DNA of 6,289 bases, taken from contig JAPLSP010000308.1 in the NCBI GenBank assembly GCA_026398575.1, positions 1 to 6,289 on the forward strand. The letters are read 5' to 3'. Source of the DNA: Candidatus Sumerlaeota bacterium. GTDB lineage: Bacteria > Sumerlaeota > Sumerlaeia > JADFCT01. The translations under genes and the position numbers were made by a program. The notes under the pieces were generated by a model. That model worked only from the letters and a program-made list of their open reading frames with translations, ran no database searches and was not told where the DNA came from. Below are positions 6,167 through 6,289 of the stretch, piece after piece (positions within the stretch are counted from its first letter, which is position 1; every line of letters begins with the position of its first letter).

Positions 6167-6209
6167 ACACGCCGGCAGAGATGCCGGCGCTCCCAGTAGC
6201 GCTCCCAGT
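6167..6209 (-). repeat. Palindromic repeat, copy C, with doubled 12-bp foot
   Basis: On the minus strand this copy reads as GCCGG-x-GCCGGC palindrome arms preceded by two tandem 12-bp feet, ACTGGGAGCGCT (6198-6209) and ACTGGGAGCGCC (6186-6197). The core with one foot (6167-6197) is the exact reverse complement of copy A at 6051-6081. It begins at the stop codon of the upstream gene. It could fold as a hairpin in the mRNA, but no T-run follows, so I do not call it a terminator. Confidence 0.85.
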
Positions 6210-6289
6210 TACAACGTCTTTAAGGCGGCGGAGCGCACCAAGGGGGCGCCGGCTTTTTTCAGCAACTTCACCGCTTTGGCGGGATCGGC
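6209..6289 (-). CDS. C-terminal fragment of an unidentified protein (5' end outside window)
   Basis: An open frame enters from the right edge and ends at a TAA stop at 6209-6211. The visible part is 26 residues: it begins ADPAKAVKLLKKAG, continues APLVRSAALKTL, and stops. It is lysine-, alanine- and leucine-rich and looks helical, a little like the end of a HEAT-type helical repeat, but this is too short to name a family. It is read in the same direction as the two large genes downstream, so it could be the upstream member of the same cluster. Its stop codon shares its last base with the first base of a repeat copy (6167-6209), so the repeat starts exactly where coding ends. The support is the open frame, the plausible amino-acid composition and the position of the stop at the repeat boundary. 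Confidence 0.55.
   Translation of the reverse strand, partial: ADPAKAVKLLKKAGAPLVRSAALKTL

Larger units (their letters stand above)
6051..6197. repeat. 31-bp perfect inverted repeat pair around an 85-bp spacer
   Basis: The arms 6051-6081 and 6167-6197 are exact reverse complements. They enclose 85 bp that include the degenerate copy B and the small palindrome CCATTAAATGG (6088-6098). The spacer has no open frame worth calling and no clear -35/-10 pair, although the promoter of the downstream gene, if it has its own, should lie here. The pair could form a cruciform or a long stem-loop. The arrangement resembles paired REP/BIME-type elements, but no transposase is present in the window. Confidence 0.8.

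Noticed and set aside
6051..6208. Insertion sequence or MITE with target-site duplication
   Set aside because: The inverted arms are clear, but I see no matching direct repeats just outside them and no transposase; paired palindromic repeats fit better.

Overview
The window looks like a GC-rich bacterial chromosome, probably from the PVC superphylum (Lentisphaerota, Kiritimatiellota or a neighbour), perhaps from a metagenome. That assignment is inference. It rests on a large secreted glycoside hydrolase next to a heparinase-like/PA14-like secreted protein, and on several kinds of short dispersed-looking repeat lying both between and inside genes. No rRNA, tRNA or marker gene is present to confirm it.

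Everything coding is on the minus strand, read from high to low coordinates. At the right edge is the last 26 residues of an unidentified gene (6209-6289). A 158-bp spacer (6051-6208) follows, almost filled by three copies of a GC-rich palindromic repeat; two of them form a perfect 31-bp inverted pair. Next comes a secreted non-catalytic multidomain protein (6050 down to 3861 as it reads). It has a heparinase II/III-type beta-sandwich, a chitobiase-type C-terminal domain and a PA14-like domain. Its end is frameshifted near 3996: the neighbouring frame carries a convincing natural C-terminus ending at 3853. A 112-bp spacer holds six 9-bp units and the ribosome binding site of the last gene. That gene (3740 to 153) encodes a 1195-residue secreted family 2 glycoside hydrolase with both catalytic glutamates, followed by an amidotransferase-like domain and a terminal beta-sandwich. 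The left 152 bp are non-coding and contain a perfect 22-bp palindrome and a short 9-bp-period repeat.

The two large genes probably form a small polysaccharide-utilisation unit: a GH2 enzyme acting on a beta-linked sugar and a secreted companion with carbohydrate-binding or scaffold modules. The substrate cannot be read from the sequence.

The most striking feature is repeat invasion. A palindromic repeat with a 12-bp tandem foot sits in the spacer and also inside the GH2 reading frame, where it is translated. A 7-bp repeat is translated inside the companion protein, a 9-bp repeat fills the spacer between them, and another short repeat lies at the left edge. The companion gene also lacks a visible Shine-Dalgarno, because a repeat copy abuts its start codon, and it carries the frameshift, so it may be decaying or hold an assembly error.
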